Shown: positions 60,601 to 64,000 of the stretch, piece after piece
Position numbering within the stretch: position 1 is the stretch's first letter
Layout: each line of letters opens with the position of its first letter
NCBI GenBank assembly: GCA_033063855.1
Contig: CP093831.1
Coordinates: 29,140,001-29,204,000 of the forward strand
Reading direction: 5' to 3'
Length of the DNA: 64,000 nucleotides
Source: Smittia aterrima
Taxonomy: Eukaryota > Arthropoda > Insecta > Diptera > Chironomidae
The notes under the pieces: model-generated
Told to the model about the DNA's origin: nothing
Database searches by the model: none
What the model saw: the letters and a program-made list of their open reading frames with translations, nothing else
Position numbers and translations under genes: made by a program

Positions 60601-63233
60601 GCTTTTAAGCTTTTTCAAAGCTCTCGATGCTTGGGAAGTGATCTTAATGGCGCACTACATAAATCATTGTTTTTGTGACTGTCTCCTCTTAACCCGAAGG
60701 TCTCCCTCTTCATTCTTGAAAATAATTATCGCATAAAACACTAGAAACCGCCTTCTCGTCTTTCCTCTTGCAATGTATACAAAAGCATACATTATGAGCG
60801 GCATGATTTGATCGTTAAAGCAAAGCCCCCCAAGTGGGTGTTGATATGGGCACGTGTGGTGAAATTATTTGTCGTTAAACCTTCTGCTCCTCATCGCATC
60901 GAGAGAAAGGCAACATAAAAACTCCAAGTGGCAAATCAGCTAATGTGAATTTGTGTTTTTCCGCTTCTACTGTTTTACATCACTAGGGACGAGGAGTGTG
61001 ATAAGTCATGCGACCTTTCACTAGTGATATTGAATTGTCGACCTTGAACCTTTTTGTTCAACATCTCGCATTTCCGCTCACACATTTTCTTTTCCAAGCG
61101 TTTCTCTTGAAAAAAAAAATAATTCAACATCATTTGCAGAACGATTACAAGCACTTTTACTAATGAGTTGAACGCTTTGTTTCTCCTTTTTGTTTCAAGA
61201 AGCAAACTCGCCAAGCCTATTGCGAGCGAATAAAAGAAAAAAAATGTGAAATGCTTTGAACGTAATTAAATGAGAGATATTGGATGGTAAATTACTCGAT
61301 GTCCGTCGAACGAAAACAATTGTTGGCACCGCAGTGCGATACTTTTCTACCTCGAACAAAGATCTGTCTGGCCACATTGATATTAAATATCAACCAGTTC
61401 CAGAGCTTTTCTTGTATTGTACTAGCATCCGCTTAGCGTAACTCTTGGCCATGATAATAATTACTTCTTGTGCATCCCGTTGACTCACTATGTCATTATG
61501 ATTCTGTGGGCGAACGCGATACGAAGAAAGAAAAGTTGTTTGCTTACTTGAAAGATCTGTGAGAAGCTTCAGAAATCAGATATCAAGAATGATGCTATTG
61601 ACAGACATCGTGTGGATGAAAATATGTCCCTTGTTTCGTAGCGATTTTATGAAGACTTTGAATCCATGAATCGCCTGTCTGGAGTCGATTATCGGGAAAT
61701 ATACGTTCTTAACAATTTACGTTCTTTTCAATTTCTCAAAATCATAAAATTTTAGCGTTATTTTTTCTTAAAACTCGTGCTCGCATAAAAAAAATTTTCA
61801 TAGTTTCAAGCGAAATAAAATTGCTGCCAAACACTTCTGTCGAAGACAAAAGTTTCAAGGAAGTCTGTCTCCCTCGTTCCATTTCATTTTCTCCACGATA
61901 ATGTGAGATTCATCTTGCGAGGCTCATAAAATGTTCGCTACTTCTGCTGCTGCCATTGTAGGTTGTGTGAGAGAAAGTTTTCATCTGCTTCATTCTCAAG
62001 CACATCGCAAACGATAGAAGATGCTTTTCCTTCCCTCGCCGCAGTCTACTCGAGCGATAATAAATCGATTTTCTTTCGCTTTGCTTCGTCGCAATTTTTA
62101 TTGAAATTTTCGAATATCTTTCATAAAAAAAGACAACAAAAACATTTGAAGGCGGAAGAAAATTTATGATGAAAATAAACATCATTAGAAAATCGGGCAT
62201 GAAATAAATTTTACCATTTAACCTAAATCGAATGGAGAGTGAAAACCTCCGTGTGAAAAATTACGTTTATAAGCGATAATTTTTTCTAAATCGGCTTGAA
62301 TTCAATCAATTTTCATTTTTTTGGTAAAGTTTTTGCAAGTTTTTGTTGATAAAAAGTCAATTCATATCACCATAACTTCATATTCTAGGTTTCGTAAGAA
62401 TCATCACTAAAAAATAAATAACGCAGCCACATTTTGACGATGATCGCAATTTCTCTTAGTCAAAGGCATCAAAGGCAACATCAAAGTTCAAAAAACGTGT
62501 TGATTGCTCTTGACATGCGTTCGTTGTTGAAGCTTTTCATCAGCAAATTTTCCAATTTTTTGAAGCACGATACTGCTCGGCAAATTATTGGGCGTGAATA
62601 AGCGAGTTCATGAAGCAGTTTAATTGCATTCATTTAGCTGAACAGGCTTTTATTCCCCAAAATAAAGCTCGAGAAATCGCCGATGCATTCACGAAAAAGA
62701 GTTCATGTGTACATTAAGCTTGTAGTTTATGTGTGGTCATATCATTCTCCTCGCTTCGCCGACAGTTTTCAATTCTAAGCAGATTATATGAAAATGGAAA
62801 TATTTGCTAAAAGGGGTTAAAGCTCGTGGGTAATGAGCTTGTCGTTGCACTTTCCTCGATAGAGCTAGAAAATTTAGATTTTTCCATTCCAAATCGTTCA
62901 GCCGCCTTTTAGTCTAATTCTGTTTGTATTCATTTCACCAAAAAGTTTTTTTTTTGTATAAACATACAACAACAGACGAAGAAGTGAGATTGAAAATAAA
63001 ATGTGTGCGCATAAACATTCGTTTGAAGCTTTTTTTAGGAAAAAAATAAAACATTTAAACTCTGAATGCTCTGAATAAATATTTGAAAATTGTGCCACTG
63101 TGTGGTTAAAGCTCTCATCTCGCTTCTCAAGCTTCGTTTAAACTCGTGCTTGAATTTAATTAAATCTGAAGTTTATTTAAGCTATTAGGGAAGTTGGCAT
63201 ATGTGTGCTGCAAGCTGCTGAAGTTTTTTTTAC

Positions 63234-63260
63234 GGTACCGAGCACTCTCAGTGCGGTATC
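63234..63260 (+). other. Hairpin followed by a T run
   Basis: Arm 63234-63246 pairs with 63250-63260 around a CTC loop: five pairs next to the loop, a two-base bulge, then six pairs. TTTTT follows at once. In a eukaryotic nucleus this is not a standard terminator, but it would resemble the end of a Pol III transcript. No Pol III promoter was found upstream. Confidence 0.35.
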
Positions 63261-64000
63261 TTTTTATAGAAATTCGAGGTAATCCCATCGCGTTAAGTAA
63301 TCGTCATAAAATCTCATAATTTCATCTCTAGAATACCTTTTAAAATACCTTCTTAAAGTCCTTTGAAGAAAGTTTAATATAATATTGAACATCGAGATCA
63401 ACACTCAATTCGATCAAGTGAATAATTTCCCTTTGCAATTTTAGGCTTGAGTGAAAGCTATTTTCATTCTTGTGGAAAAGCGATAATTTAAAGGTCGCAG
63501 TTAAAGTTCGATTTCGCTGTTTAAAAAGGAAGAGAATCGATTTCAGTTGAGTGGTTCTGCCGCATGAAAAGAGTTAATCGAGTTAATTGGATGAGCTTGC
63601 GATGAATCAAGCTTGAACACAATGGAAAATTGCCAACTGAGAGGCATAAAATGAGTTTCACTGTGATTGCAAGCGATTTATTAATGTCGCAATTTCATTT
63701 CATTTTCTTATTTGCTTTCACTTGCTCCGGTTGCAGCATAACAAAGAGCTTTTGTTTGCAAATATATTTTGCAAAAGGCTCCATGGAGTTTTCCTTCTGT
63801 GACCCGATTCGAATTGATGGTTTCGTTTTCTTCATTTCAATCGATTTCGATCATCTCATGAGTGTGTGAGAGTGTTTATGAATAACATTCGCATTACTTT
63901 GTTTCATTCGACTGACACGTACGTACGCTCACATCTTGAGTAAAAGCACTTCACATGAATGCGAATCACACAGTTTTCCTCAGGCTCACAAAGAAATAAA

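Larger units (their letters stand above)
46545..64000 (+). other. rg: Start of very long rugose intron 1 (at least 17.4 kb), no exons found
   Basis: This stretch begins at the rugose donor and runs to the window's end. It is AT-rich with scattered stop codons in all frames. The longest open frame is 136 codons at 56645-57055 and lacks an ATG at its edge or any recognisable domain. Simple repeats are at 55402-55417 and 57639-57656 and palindromes at 56526-56542 and 63234-63260. I recognise no transposon ends, tRNA or microRNA. The simplest reading is intron containing regulatory DNA. A nested or neighbouring non-coding transcript cannot be excluded. Confidence 0.65.

Noticed and set aside
63234..63260. 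Candidate microRNA or terminator hairpin
   Set aside because: The stem is only 11 pairs with a 3-base loop, too short for a pre-miRNA. No Pol III promoter boxes are visible upstream.
1..64000. CRISPR arrays, operons, ribosome-binding sites, rRNA or tRNA genes, transposon terminal repeats
   Set aside because: The sequence is eukaryotic with spliced genes. I saw no regularly spaced repeats, no B-box-like GGTTCGANTCC with cloverleaf, and no long terminal or inverted repeat pair.

Overview
This is nuclear DNA of an insect, most probably a nematoceran fly and plausibly a non-biting midge (Chironomidae). The evidence is AT-rich sequence, GT-AG introns mostly 50-80 bases long, and a set of single-copy genes whose nearest remembered relatives are dipteran. 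The species cannot be fixed from sequence alone. Gene models below were built by joining reading frames at GT/AG sites, and every joined model keeps a continuous frame.

Bases 1-46,544 are very gene-dense. In order: a membrane-anchored C2H2 zinc-finger protein (-); Bap55/ACTL6, an actin-related chromatin subunit (+); a FAM210B-like mitochondrial membrane protein (+); an NPAT/Mxc-like histone-locus factor (+); the splicing factor Caper/RBM39 (-); the mitochondrial sirtuin Sirt4 (-), which contains a 6-base microexon; an F-box/LRR protein (-); TRAP-alpha/SSR1 (+); a GGNBP2-like protein (-); four tandem UDP-glycosyltransferases (-); the spliceosomal protein RED/IK (+), lodged inside the UGT cluster; a fifth UGT (-); a catalytically dead-looking Paf-AH alpha (+); a CYTH-domain protein (-); Rho kinase rok (-); the SUMO protease Ulp1/SENP (+); and the first coding exon of neurobeachin/rugose (+).

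Bases 46,545-64,000 hold no credible exon. They fit the start of a very long first intron of rugose (at least 17.4 kb), with simple repeats, small palindromes and a visible excess of short AAAAGTTT-type words. The contrast with the packed left side is the largest-scale feature of the window.

Five head-to-head gene pairs share short putative promoters (zinc finger/Bap55, F-box/TRAP-alpha, UGT-D/RED, UGT-E/Paf-AH, rok/Ulp1). No CRISPR array, rRNA, tRNA, intact transposon or viral gene was recognised. Most genes are conserved housekeeping functions (chromatin, splicing, ER translocation, mitochondria, cytoskeleton). The UGT cluster is the locally expanded, detoxification-type component, and its copies show patchy similarity suggestive of gene conversion.
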